A DNA stretch of 64,000 bases, taken from contig JBPJFZ010000011.1 in the NCBI GenBank assembly GCA_051208035.1, forward strand, positions 1 to 64,000, written 5' to 3'. Shown here one piece after another: positions 54,620 to 63,095 of the stretch (positions are counted from its first letter, which is position 1; each line of letters starts with the position of its first letter). The notes under the pieces were generated by a model. That model did no database searches. It saw nothing but the letters and a program-made list of their open reading frames with translations, and had not been told where the DNA came from. The position numbers and the translations under genes are program-made. This DNA is from JACKOB01 sp024234575. Lineage in GTDB: Bacteria > Pseudomonadota > Gammaproteobacteria > Pseudomonadales > Oleiphilaceae.

Positions 54620-55996
54620 ATGTTTGCAGGTTTTGATTATGGAACATCAAATTGTGCAGTGGGTGTTATTAAAAGAAACGCGAACCACCGTGCTGTCGAA
54701 TTACTGCCTTTAGAGAGTGGCAATCAGTTCATGCCTTCCGCGCTCTATGCCCTTGCCAGGGAGCTGATAAGCGAGTCTGTCGGTTTGAGCATACAGAATG
54801 AAACTGAAAAAGAAGCCTATATCATTTCGCGCGCTGCCACCTTAGAGCAGGCCCGTCGCGTGCGCAGAGAAGAAGGCATCAATGAAGGTATGCGCAATCT
54901 TTACGTTGGGCACGAAGCCTTCGAACAGTATTTCGCCGCACCTGAAGAGGGGTATTTTGTAAAATCTCCTAAATCTTATTTAGGTGCCAGTGGTTTACGG
55001 CCAGAATTCATCGCTTTCTTTGAAGACATCGTCACTGCCATGATGCAGCAGATTAAACTGCGTGCCGAGCAAAGCCTTGGGGATTCCATTCGTCATGCCG
55101 TTATTGGGCGACCAGTTAATTTTCAAGGCCTGAATTCTGAAAACAGCAATCGCCAGGCAATAGACATTCTCACCGTATCGGCAAAGCGGGCAGGCTTTCA
55201 ATCTGTAGAATTCTTTTACGAGCCCTTAGCTGCAGGCCTCGATTTTGAAGCAGGGTTAGACAAGGATAAAACGGTTTTGGTCGTGGATGTTGGCGGCGGA
55301 ACAACCGACTGTGCCATGGTACGCATGGGGCCAGGGCATCGAACAAAACCGGATCGTACACAAGATTTTTTAGGTCATAGCGGTGAACGAGTAGGGGGGA
55401 ATGATCTTGATATTCTTTTAGCTGGCAGGCAGTTAATGCCGTTGTTTGGTATGGAGTCTACCTTAAAAAGTGGCTTGCCTATTCCCACTCAGGTGTATTG
55501 GGATGCAGTCAGCACGAATGACGTTTCTGCCCAAGCCAACTTTAATCATAAAAAAACCCAATTGTATTTAGAGCAACTACAACGAGATGCGACAGAACCA
55601 GCGTTTATCGAGCGCTTTATAGATCTGCGAGATGGCAAACAAAATCATCATGTCGTTCGCAGTGCCGAGCAATGCAAAGTCATGCTTTCTAGTGAAGAGA
55701 AGCATTATATCGATCTCTCCTATGTCGAGCATGGTTTGGGGCGCGAGGTAACAAGACAGGAACTCTCAGAAGCCATCGAACGACCGCTAAATAAAATGGT
55801 GTCGTTGATGGAAGAAGCAATCGCTCAAGCGGGTGTTAGGCCTGATTTGGTTTATTTAACGGGTGGTTCAGGTAAGTCTTTGGATATACGGAGGGCGTTA
55901 CAAAATAAGCTGGGTGATATTGCAGTGCTTGACGGTGACCATTTTGGCAGTGTCACTGCCGGGTTGACCTTGTGGGCTGAAAAACTCTTTGCGTAA
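54620..55996 (+). CDS. yegD: Hsp70-family chaperone-like protein YegD
   Basis: The protein of about 458 residues starts at ATG 54620, with AGGAG ten bases upstream; the frame is open to 54539 but that part has no ribosome site. It has the actin-fold ATPase motifs of Hsp70: MFAGFDYGTSNCAVGVI (phosphate 1), VLVVDVGGGTTDCAMVRMG (phosphate 2) and LVYLTGGSGKSLDIR (adenosine). It lacks the DnaK substrate-binding domain, as E. coli YegD does. The client is unknown. It is a single gene. Confidence 0.93.
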   Translation: MFAGFDYGTSNCAVGVIKRNANHRAVELLPLESGNQFMPSALYALARELISESVGLSIQNETEKEAYIISRAATLEQARRVRREEGINEGMRNLYVGHEAFEQYFAAPEEGYFVKSPKSYLGASGLRPEFIAFFEDIVTAMMQQIKLRAEQSLGDSIRHAVIGRPVNFQGLNSENSNRQAIDILTVSAKRAGFQSVEFFYEPLAAGLDFEAGLDKDKTVLVVDVGGGTTDCAMVRMGPGHRTKPDRTQDFLGHSGERVGGNDLDILLAGRQLMPLFGMESTLKSGLPIPTQVYWDAVSTNDVSAQANFNHKKTQLYLEQLQRDATEPAFIERFIDLRDGKQNHHVVRSAEQCKVMLSSEEKHYIDLSYVEHGLGREVTRQELSEAIERPLNKMVSLMEEAIAQAGVRPDLVYLTGGSGKSLDIRRALQNKLGDIAVLDGDHFGSVTAGLTLWAEKLFA

Positions 55997-56001
55997 GCAC
56001 T

Positions 56002-56045
56002 AACCTGACAGCTAAATACCGGTGTTTTGGCAATGCCGTCAGGTT
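56002..56045. terminator. Inverted repeat between convergent yegD and nucleotide-sugar dehydrogenase genes
   Basis: AACCTGAC (56002-56009) and GTCAGGTT (56038-56045) are inverted copies 28 bases apart. The loop contains a weaker inner stem. The position between two convergent stops suggests a bidirectional terminator without a strong T run. Confidence 0.5.
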
Positions 56046-56072
56046 TGCAATCTAGATTACATGTCGTCCTGC

Positions 56073-57350
56073 TTACAAACGACCATCTACTTCATTTTTG
56101 TTGAGAATATATTTTACGTCGTAAATAACGCTGTTGGATTTGCCTAACTTACGAATCTTTTCAGCGCCAAGCTCTTTAAACTGGTTGTGAGAAACAGTAA
56201 GTATAATGGCGTCGTACTTACCTTCTTCCAGCTTAGGGGTCAGCTCTAACCCATATTCATGCTTCACTTCGGCCGCATCTGCCCACGGATCGTAGATATC
56301 AACATTGGCATTGTAGTTTTCAAATTCGGCGATAACGTCAACGACACGAGTGTTACGAATATCCGGGCAATTTTCTTTAAAGGTTAACCCCATTATCAGA
56401 ATATTGGCATCAACTACATGAATACGCTTCTTCAGCATGAGCTTCACAACGCTTTCTGTCACGTAAGGCCCCATGCTGTCGTTAATCCGACGTCCCGACA
56501 GAATCACTTCCGGATGGTAACCAACAGATTGCGCCTTGTGCGTTAAGTAGTAGGGGTCAACACCAATACAATGGCCGCCAACAAGACCCGGTCTAAAGGG
56601 TAAGAAATTCCACTTTGTTCCTGCTGCCTGTAAGACTTCAAGAGTATCAATACCTAATTTTTCAAATATCAGAGACAATTCATTCACCAACGCAATATTT
56701 ACGTCTCTTTGCGTGTTTTCAATAACTTTGGCTGCTTCAGCAACCTTGATGCTGCTTGCTTTGTGCGTGCCGGCGATAATCACTGACTTGTAGAGATTAT
56801 CGACAAACTCTGCGATTTCGGGGTTAGAGCCAGAAGTTACCTTAAGGATGTTGGTCACGCGATGTTCTTTATCGCCTGGATTGATCCGCTCTGGACTATA
56901 CCCTGCGAAAAAGTCGCTGTTAAACTTTAGCCCGCTGACTTCTTCTAATACAGGTATACAAACTTCTTCTGTGGCGCCTGGGTAAACCGTAGATTCGTAA
57001 ATAACAATGTCGTTCTTCTTAAGCACCTGGCCAACCGTTTTACTGGCAGAGATTAACGGGCGAAGATCAGGTGTTTTGAATTCATCGATTGGAGTGGGAA
57101 CAGTCACAATAAATATATTGCAGTCAGCGATATCTTTTAACTGGTCAGAAAATGATAGCTTGGTTGCTTCTGCAAATAACTCTGGTTCTACTTCAAGGGT
57201 GCTGTCTTTGCCTGACTTTAACTCATTAATCCGATGACTGTTGATGTCAAAACCCATCGTGTTGAATTTTTTACCAAACTCAATAGCAAGTGGTAAACCG
57301 ACATATCCTAAGCCTATAAGGCAAATGCGAGCATTTTCTAACGTAAACAT
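56073..57350 (-). CDS. UDP-N-acetylhexosamine dehydrogenase, WbpO/TviB type
   Basis: The 425-residue enzyme oxidises C6 of a UDP-N-acetyl sugar (galactosamine or glucosamine) to the uronic acid, using NAD. It opens with the NAD motif ICLIGLGYVGLPLAIEFGKK, has IVTVPTPIDEFKTPDL, ESTVYPGATEEVC, and the catalytic Cys in LVGGHCIGVDPYYLTHKA. Similarity is closest to TviB/WbpO, which make capsule or O-antigen precursors. It lies 400 bases from the sugar transferase and the exopolysaccharide locus and probably supplies an acidic sugar to it. Confidence 0.93.
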   Translation of the reverse strand: MFTLENARICLIGLGYVGLPLAIEFGKKFNTMGFDINSHRINELKSGKDSTLEVEPELFAEATKLSFSDQLKDIADCNIFIVTVPTPIDEFKTPDLRPLISASKTVGQVLKKNDIVIYESTVYPGATEEVCIPVLEEVSGLKFNSDFFAGYSPERINPGDKEHRVTNILKVTSGSNPEIAEFVDNLYKSVIIAGTHKASSIKVAEAAKVIENTQRDVNIALVNELSLIFEKLGIDTLEVLQAAGTKWNFLPFRPGLVGGHCIGVDPYYLTHKAQSVGYHPEVILSGRRINDSMGPYVTESVVKLMLKKRIHVVDANILIMGLTFKENCPDIRNTRVVDVIAEFENYNANVDIYDPWADAAEVKHEYGLELTPKLEEGKYDAIILTVSHNQFKELGAEKIRKLGKSNSVIYDVKYILNKNEVDGRL

Positions 57351-57758
57351 GTTACATCCTTGATAGTTTGAAACTGTAATGAACTTTTAGGAACCTCTGG
57401 TTAAATCGCTAATCAGGCAAAATAACATAGGTTCATTGACCCAATTGGCAGTAATTATAGTGAACTAGCCCCATTATAAAACAGGCTCGGCGTTTTTATT
57501 TTTCAATAAGACATGAAAACTACGTAATGGCCTGAATTTTAATGAAACTGTTATATATTTGAAACGCCTCAGTGTGTCTTCCAGCGTAAACTATTGTTAA
57601 AATGGCCTGCCGTTTTTAAGGCAGCTTCGAACGATGCTTTGGCAAAGTGTTGAAGTTTTAAGTTCTTTGCAAGCCGCCATGAACAAGTGGCAGCAATCAA
57701 GGCATTGGTCTATTTTTAGACGACAGCCAGGTAACTTTTTACCAAAGGATATGTTTTA
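57351..57758. other. Intergenic region upstream of divergent sugar genes
   Basis: This 408-base AT-rich spacer must hold the promoters of two divergent genes. I checked it for a sigma54 site (TGGCAC-N5-TTGCA), because exosortase loci are often controlled that way, and found none with both the GG and GC elements. One small hairpin (CTGCC-GTTTTTAA-GGCAG) lies near 57608-57625. No gene is seen. Confidence 0.5.
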
Positions 57759-59171
57759 GTGGCACACATAAGGATTTTTAAGCATTACGTTCATTTCCCT
57801 TTTATCATTCTAGGGTTGCTAGAGTCGTTTGCCTTTATGGCGGCGGTCTTCGTCGCCTTACCAACAAGACTGCTTATCGGTGATATAGAGTACACATTCC
57901 ACTTTCTCGAACTACTCCCTTCCGCTATCGCCTACGCCTATACGTTATTAATATGCATGAATGCAATGGGGGTTTATCAGTCCAAGCTCAAAGAGGGTAA
58001 GACCGGAATGGTGGTCAGAACTCTGGTTGCTTTTGCCATAGGTTCAATGATATTCCCGATTTTCTATTACATTTCCAGCGATATTTTCGGTGTAATCTGG
58101 CGCAGCGTTTTAGTTATTGCGACGGTCTACGCTTTGTTATTCCTGGTGATTGTTCGTGCACTGTTTTATGGTTTTGTTGGCGAAGAAATTTTTAAACGCA
58201 AAGTAATGGTGCTCGGTGCGGGCAAACGAGCTAATGGCATGCTGGTTGACCTTAAGAACCCTGAAGACTGGAAAGGTTTTGAGCTGCTTGGTTTTTTTCC
58301 ATTCTCGGATGACGAAGTCGTGGTGCCCCAGCAAAACGTGATACAAACCTACGCCACCATAAAAGAATATGCACTGACACATGGCGTTGATGAAATTGTA
58401 ATCGCCCTCGATGATCGGCGTAAAAAACTTCCATTAGAAGAGCTTATGGAGTGCAAACTTGAAGGCATTTCAATTGTTCAGGAATATCTGTTTATCGAGC
58501 GCGAAACCCGTCGCGTGTCTTTAGAGATTATTAGCCCTGGCTGGTTTATCTTCAGTGATGGCTTTCAGGTATCGTCTTTGCGATCCGTGTTTAAACGAAT
58601 GTTTGATGTTATCGCCAGCTTCTTGCTGCTAATGGTGGCATGGCCTTTCATATTGCTAACGATACTCGCCATTAAACTCGAAGATGGGTGGGGCGCCCCG
58701 GTTCTGTATAAGCAAGTAAGAGTTGGCTTAAATGGCCAGCCTTTTGATGTTATGAAGTTTCGTAGCATGCGGATCGATGCTGAAAAAGCCGGACAGGCAA
58801 TTTGGGCAACGCAAAATGATTCGCGTATTACGCGTGTCGGTAATGTTATTCGTAAATACAGAATTGATGAGTTACCCCAGCTTTTTAACGTTTTCAGAGG
58901 CGACATGGCGTTTGTTGGCCCAAGGCCTGAGCGACCAGTATTCGTGGAAAAACTCGCTAAAAACATTCCTTATTATAATGAACGGCACCGTGTGAAACCG
59001 GGCATTACCGGCTGGGCCCAGCTATGTTTTGCCTATGCAGATAATGAAGAAGATAGTAAAGAGAAGCTTCGTTACGACCTCTATTACATTAAAAACAATA
59101 GTTTATTGTTGGATATCTTAATTCTTCTGCAAACTGTTGAGGTGGTGTTATTTAAGAAGGGGGCGCATTAA
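57759..59171 (+). CDS. XrtA-system polyprenyl-phosphate sugar transferase (EpsB-like)
   Basis: The 470-residue protein transfers the first sugar phosphate onto undecaprenyl phosphate to start exopolysaccharide synthesis. Four N-terminal membrane helices (about 13-140) are followed by a CoA-binding-like domain (about 150-245) and a fifth helix (VIASFLLLMVAWPFILLTIL). The catalytic domain has MKFRSMRIDAEKAG, DELPQLFNVFRGDMAFVGPR and RHRVKPGITGWAQ. It fits the sugar transferase family of PEP-CTERM/XrtA loci (TIGR03013-like). The start is GTG 57759 with AAAGGA 11 bases upstream. It converges with the other XrtA-associated genes. Confidence 0.93.
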   Translation: MAHIRIFKHYVHFPFIILGLLESFAFMAAVFVALPTRLLIGDIEYTFHFLELLPSAIAYAYTLLICMNAMGVYQSKLKEGKTGMVVRTLVAFAIGSMIFPIFYYISSDIFGVIWRSVLVIATVYALLFLVIVRALFYGFVGEEIFKRKVMVLGAGKRANGMLVDLKNPEDWKGFELLGFFPFSDDEVVVPQQNVIQTYATIKEYALTHGVDEIVIALDDRRKKLPLEELMECKLEGISIVQEYLFIERETRRVSLEIISPGWFIFSDGFQVSSLRSVFKRMFDVIASFLLLMVAWPFILLTILAIKLEDGWGAPVLYKQVRVGLNGQPFDVMKFRSMRIDAEKAGQAIWATQNDSRITRVGNVIRKYRIDELPQLFNVFRGDMAFVGPRPERPVFVEKLAKNIPYYNERHRVKPGITGWAQLCFAYADNEEDSKEKLRYDLYYIKNNSLLLDILILLQTVEVVLFKKGAH

Positions 59172-59205
59172 TCAATGCGTTTCTAACAGAGAGATATTGC
59201 AAAAT

Positions 59206-59235
59206 AATCAGGGCGGGTTAACGCCCTGATTTTTG
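59206..59235. terminator. Bidirectional terminator
   Basis: AATCAGGGCG (59206-59215) and CGCCCTGATT (59222-59231) form a ten-base stem with a six-base loop; five T (59230-59234) follow on the plus strand and a TTATTTT run on the minus strand. It ends the sugar transferase gene and the convergent ATPase gene, whose stop is nine bases away. Confidence 0.88.
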
Positions 59236-59239
59236 CTTT

Positions 59240-60277
59240 TTAACTGTTTTTAAGTACGTCTCTTAACATTCTTCGCTTGGCAATCAGCGTGTCGATAAAT
59301 TTTGTGTAGGCAATTTTTTGTTCAAGCGCGCTTTCCAGAATTTCATTTAGATCCTGAACCAATTCCTGCAAGTCATCTTTGCTGATACCTGCATGCGAGA
59401 ATGTATTGCCCTTCGATGTTTTATTCGCACCGCCACTCTGCACACCGTTAGGCTCACTTTCGTTTTTAAACTCTTCTTTAAGCTCTTCGCCAATACTTTC
59501 GATCACTTTGCTATCAATCAGCTCCTTGTTTTCAAGAAAGGCCATCAATAACGTTCGATCCATAAATATATTGATCCGGCGGGGAATGCCGTGTGTATAA
59601 GTAAAAAGCTTCGTCAGTGCCTGCTCGGTAAAAGCGGGCTTGTCCGTCCAGCCAACATGTAAAAGTCTGTGCATCACATATTGTTTGACTTCGCTATCGG
59701 TAAGCGCTCTCAGGTGGAAACTAGCTATCACGCGCTGTTGAAACTGCAGCATGCTAGGATGCTGCATATGCTCACGCAGCTCTTCCTGGCCGAGTAAAAA
59801 GGTTTGCAGGAGAGGCTTGTTGTTCACCTGGTAGTTCGACAGCAGTCGCAATTCTTCCAGAGATTCATGGGAAAGGTTTTGCGCCTCGTCGATGATCAGT
59901 AAAGCGCGTTTATTTTGCCGGTTAAGGGTGAACAAATACTGTTCGATCTCTTTAATAATCTGCGCTTTGCTATCGCCTTCTGTACGAACGCCGAAGGCAT
60001 TAGCGATATGTTCCAGTAACTCCCGCGGGTTAAGGTTTGAAACCGAAACCTGACTGGCAACAATTTTTTGCGAATCCAGTGAGTCAAGCAAATTACTCGC
60101 CAGCGTAGACTTGCCTGTACCGATAGGCCCGGTAATAACAATAAAGCCTTCGCCCTGGTGTAATCCGTATTGTAAATAATAGAGCGCCTTTTTATGGCAG
60201 GCACTGGCATAAAAAAAACGAGGGTCCGGGGTTAGCTGAAACGGTTTTGCACTAAATCCGAAATGCGCTTCGTACAT
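59240..60277 (-). CDS. XrtA-associated AAA ATPase (ExeA-like)
   Basis: The 345-residue protein opens MYEAHFGFSAKPFQLTPDPR, as GspA/ExeA-like ATPases do. It has Walker A GPIGTGKSTLASNLLDS and Walker B ALLIIDEAQNLSHESLEEL. The C-terminal 80 residues form a coiled-coil-like helical tail. Members of this group (TIGR03015-like) are found in exosortase exopolysaccharide loci and probably help export or assembly. It is the last gene of the minus-strand series here, 92 bases after the outer-membrane protein gene. Confidence 0.92.
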   Translation of the reverse strand: MYEAHFGFSAKPFQLTPDPRFFYASACHKKALYYLQYGLHQGEGFIVITGPIGTGKSTLASNLLDSLDSQKIVASQVSVSNLNPRELLEHIANAFGVRTEGDSKAQIIKEIEQYLFTLNRQNKRALLIIDEAQNLSHESLEELRLLSNYQVNNKPLLQTFLLGQEELREHMQHPSMLQFQQRVIASFHLRALTDSEVKQYVMHRLLHVGWTDKPAFTEQALTKLFTYTHGIPRRINIFMDRTLLMAFLENKELIDSKVIESIGEELKEEFKNESEPNGVQSGGANKTSKGNTFSHAGISKDDLQELVQDLNEILESALEQKIAYTKFIDTLIAKRRMLRDVLKNS

Positions 60278-60368
60278 CCTAATAATTCCTGGGTGATATA
60301 TTTGTTGGTTCAGCTGATTGTAATTTATTTATAGCTACGTAATTCTTGTTTCATTTCTAACCGGGCAT

Positions 60369-61934
60369 CTAAAACCGAGCAATACCCGAAATTCCAATTC
60401 GATGCTCTGTATAACTATCCAATAATGCGTCAGAGTCTCTATCTAAAAACGTGTAACTGATCGCCCCAGAAATTTTTTGCGTAAACTTTCTGTTAAGCGT
60501 CCAGCGGGTACTGTATTCATCTGCAAGAATTTCTGCAGGTGTGCCGGTATCTGTTTCGGTGGTGCGGTAAAGGCCGCTAAGCGTAAAATCTGTTCTGACA
60601 CCGATTTTCCACGCCCACGCCAGTGTGGCACCAAGCTCTTTGTCATAGTCTTTATCAACAAAGTCTTGATCATTAAGTCTTTTACTACGATTCCAGAAAA
60701 AGCCGGCAGTTATCGTAGACTTTCCGTGAGAGTAGGCTGAAGTGTAGTTAAGTGTCCGGTTAAGTGTTTGGTCTTCACTAATATCGATGGTTTCCAGCTG
60801 AATTCCAACTAACTCAAACCCCGGCTCCAATGGCTGGTTTAAACTTTCTGGTACGAAACAAGATGAGGCATCTGCGCTGCCTTGCGGACACACCAGAAAG
60901 CCAAAAGCACTTGATGCACCTTCCTGGGCAAAACTGGTTACCGAGTCGCGATAAGTCAGGCTGTTGCGCAGCTTGCTTGTCCGATGGGTAAAGTCCAGGT
61001 TGTAAGACTCTCCAAAAAAACGGTACGTATAATAAGCACTAAGACTGGTGCGCACTGTTGGTGTCCAGGATAAATCAACGCTGGTAAAGTCTTCGTTGTC
61101 GCCTTTTTCAACCTTATTATAGGCAACGGCAATACGTGTATTAGGGCGCTGCAGTTGCACACCCGCCCCCCAATTAGACGTAGTAAAGTTATAACTGTTT
61201 TCAGCAACGTTTTCTTCGTACTGCGCTTGTCCGAAAACAGAGAAATCACCTAAAAACCTTAGGCCAAGCCGACCAAAACCTAATTGGCTGGAATTATCGG
61301 CAGTGTCCTCAAAGGTGTTGCCGGTTGCGGTCCAGTAAAAGTTATCTGGACGAGAACCTTCTTTAAAAGTGAAATCTGCCTGGTAATAATCAATATCCGT
61401 TAAATCATTATCGGTTTCGGTATGACGAACGCTGGCGGATAGTTTTGTGTCGTGCCACTGACGTAAACCAGACTGATAAGATGCTCCTGCACCGTAAGCA
61501 ATGGTTTGTACGCGGGAGTCACCGGTAATTCCACCACCAATCGTGCTGTCCGACGTGTTAACTTCACTGTTGAATACACGCGCATCCGCGGTTAATTTAA
61601 CTGTATTATCAAACTCGGACCGGTTGATTCTCGCATCCAGGTTGTGCTCTTTTCGTCTTTCGTAATCGTCGTTACTATACTCAAGAAAGCGATAGTCATA
61701 GTGCAGGTTGTAATCAGTTACCGCGCCCTGATCAGCAATAGAAATACCCGGATTCACTTCTGTGATAAATGAATCGTCTTCGTTAGTTTCATCTTGCCCC
61801 ACATTATCTGAATAAAACTCAGAGATCGTAAGGCTTAAATCCATTTTTGGGGAGGCCTGCAACGCCGGGCTTAGTTGCAACAAGGCGCAACCGGCAATGG
61901 CGCTGAATCTGACAGTTTGGCGAGACAGTTTCAT
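60369..61934 (-). CDS. XrtA-associated outer-membrane protein (TIGR03016-like)
   Basis: The start is ATG 61934 with AGGAAG before it, giving a signal peptide (MKLSRQTVRFSAIAGCALLQ) cut near LQASPK; an upstream start at 62015 lies within the autokinase gene. The mature protein of about 490 residues is a beta barrel of many aromatic-rich strands, and ends in RIGISGIARF with C-terminal Phe. It belongs to the outer-membrane protein family of PEP-CTERM loci and is a likely polysaccharide export pore. Two Cys (FLVCPQG and SSCFVPE) may form an extracellular disulfide. Confidence 0.92.
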   Translation of the reverse strand: MKLSRQTVRFSAIAGCALLQLSPALQASPKMDLSLTISEFYSDNVGQDETNEDDSFITEVNPGISIADQGAVTDYNLHYDYRFLEYSNDDYERRKEHNLDARINRSEFDNTVKLTADARVFNSEVNTSDSTIGGGITGDSRVQTIAYGAGASYQSGLRQWHDTKLSASVRHTETDNDLTDIDYYQADFTFKEGSRPDNFYWTATGNTFEDTADNSSQLGFGRLGLRFLGDFSVFGQAQYEENVAENSYNFTTSNWGAGVQLQRPNTRIAVAYNKVEKGDNEDFTSVDLSWTPTVRTSLSAYYTYRFFGESYNLDFTHRTSKLRNSLTYRDSVTSFAQEGASSAFGFLVCPQGSADASSCFVPESLNQPLEPGFELVGIQLETIDISEDQTLNRTLNYTSAYSHGKSTITAGFFWNRSKRLNDQDFVDKDYDKELGATLAWAWKIGVRTDFTLSGLYRTTETDTGTPAEILADEYSTRWTLNRKFTQKISGAISYTFLDRDSDALLDSYTEHRIGISGIARF

Positions 61935-61992
61935 GAGCTTCCTGGTGTCTGATAATTTCTTTTTCAAAGTAGAGCGCTCTCGCGATAGGCGT

Positions 61993-63084
61993 TTAGTCGC
62001 GGCGGTAGTAGCCATACCCGTAATAATCCCGCCAACCTCGCTTTGACTTGTTCACTAAAAATCCAATAGCAAGATTTTCGTCTAATTGCGCTACGGCTGC
62101 TTTGATATCGTTTAGCCTTGTTTTACTTTCTTCCACGACCACCACCGCCTGGCCAACATGATTCGCCATAACGTGCGTCTCATTCACCCCTAGTAACGGT
62201 GGCGCGTCAAATATCACTACCCGGTCAGAATACCGGGTGGCAAGCTCTTGGGTAAGGGCGATCATTTTTTCTGAGGCTAACAATTCTGTCGAGAGATCGT
62301 GCGGTTTCCCTGCAGGAATAAACTTAAAGTTATCTATATTCGTGTTGTAGATAATTTCAGAAACATCTTCCACCTGACCAGATAAATACTCTGTTAACCC
62401 GGCATCAACTGTTACGCCTAATTCACGAACAATACTTGGCCTGACGACGTCCGCATCGACCAATAAAACGGTTTTGTCTCTTTCCAAAGCAATGTTGAGC
62501 GCCAGATTGATTGACGAAAATGTTTTCCCTTCGTGAGGATTACAGCTGGATACGATGATCAGATTAGGGTTGTTCAATGTGGATGACAGTGCCCCGAAAG
62601 CATTGTTCAGTAACTTACGTTTCACCGCACGGAACTGCTCTTTAACGAGCTTGTTGTCACTTTGCTTGCTTATGTACCCTTTACGGTTAAGGTAGGTGAC
62701 ATCCAGCTCGGCATATTTGGTCGACAGGTCTTCCTTTTCAGAACCCAGCTCTTTTGTTTGCTGATGGCTAACAATCAACGTCTCTGGGTGGTCTTCCTCT
62801 GCACTTGGCGCTGATTTGTCTGCTACAGGCAGCTCTTTGCTTTCAAGTTGGATCGCAACCGAATCATCTGTTTTTGATTTAATTGCTGCTTTAGAGGCTT
62901 CAGCGGCTGTTACATTAGTTGTATTAGTCTCTGGTTCTTCCGCTACAACCTTCTCTGAAGGTTCTTCAGGGAGGGTAATACTTTCAGCCTGAACTTCCAG
63001 CGATTCTTCCGTAACCAGCTTCTTATCGTCACCTTCTGGCTGCTTTCCAGCAAGTTTGGCCATAGCTTTTTCAATAGTACTCAT
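61993..63084 (-). CDS. XrtA-associated tyrosine autokinase
   Basis: The 363-residue BY-kinase phosphorylates its own tyrosines and controls polysaccharide chain length with a Wzz-type partner. The N-terminal 130 residues are acidic and low in complexity. The kinase domain has a Walker A region IIVSSCNPHEGKTFSSINLA, Walker A' VLLVDADVVRPSIV and Walker B VVIFDAPPLLG. The C-terminal tail WRDYYGYGYYRRD is the tyrosine cluster. It is cytoplasmic without membrane helices, as in split Gram-positive-like systems, and its partner is the adjacent chain-length gene 11 bases upstream. Confidence 0.94.
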   Translation of the reverse strand: MSTIEKAMAKLAGKQPEGDDKKLVTEESLEVQAESITLPEEPSEKVVAEEPETNTTNVTAAEASKAAIKSKTDDSVAIQLESKELPVADKSAPSAEEDHPETLIVSHQQTKELGSEKEDLSTKYAELDVTYLNRKGYISKQSDNKLVKEQFRAVKRKLLNNAFGALSSTLNNPNLIIVSSCNPHEGKTFSSINLALNIALERDKTVLLVDADVVRPSIVRELGVTVDAGLTEYLSGQVEDVSEIIYNTNIDNFKFIPAGKPHDLSTELLASEKMIALTQELATRYSDRVVIFDAPPLLGVNETHVMANHVGQAVVVVEESKTRLNDIKAAVAQLDENLAIGFLVNKSKRGWRDYYGYGYYRRD

Positions 63085-63095
63085 TTTAACTTCCT

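Noticed and set aside
57351..57758. Sigma54 promoter upstream of the XrtA sugar transferase
   Set aside because: The closest match (TTGGCAAAGTGTTGAAG) lacks the GC of the -12 element.
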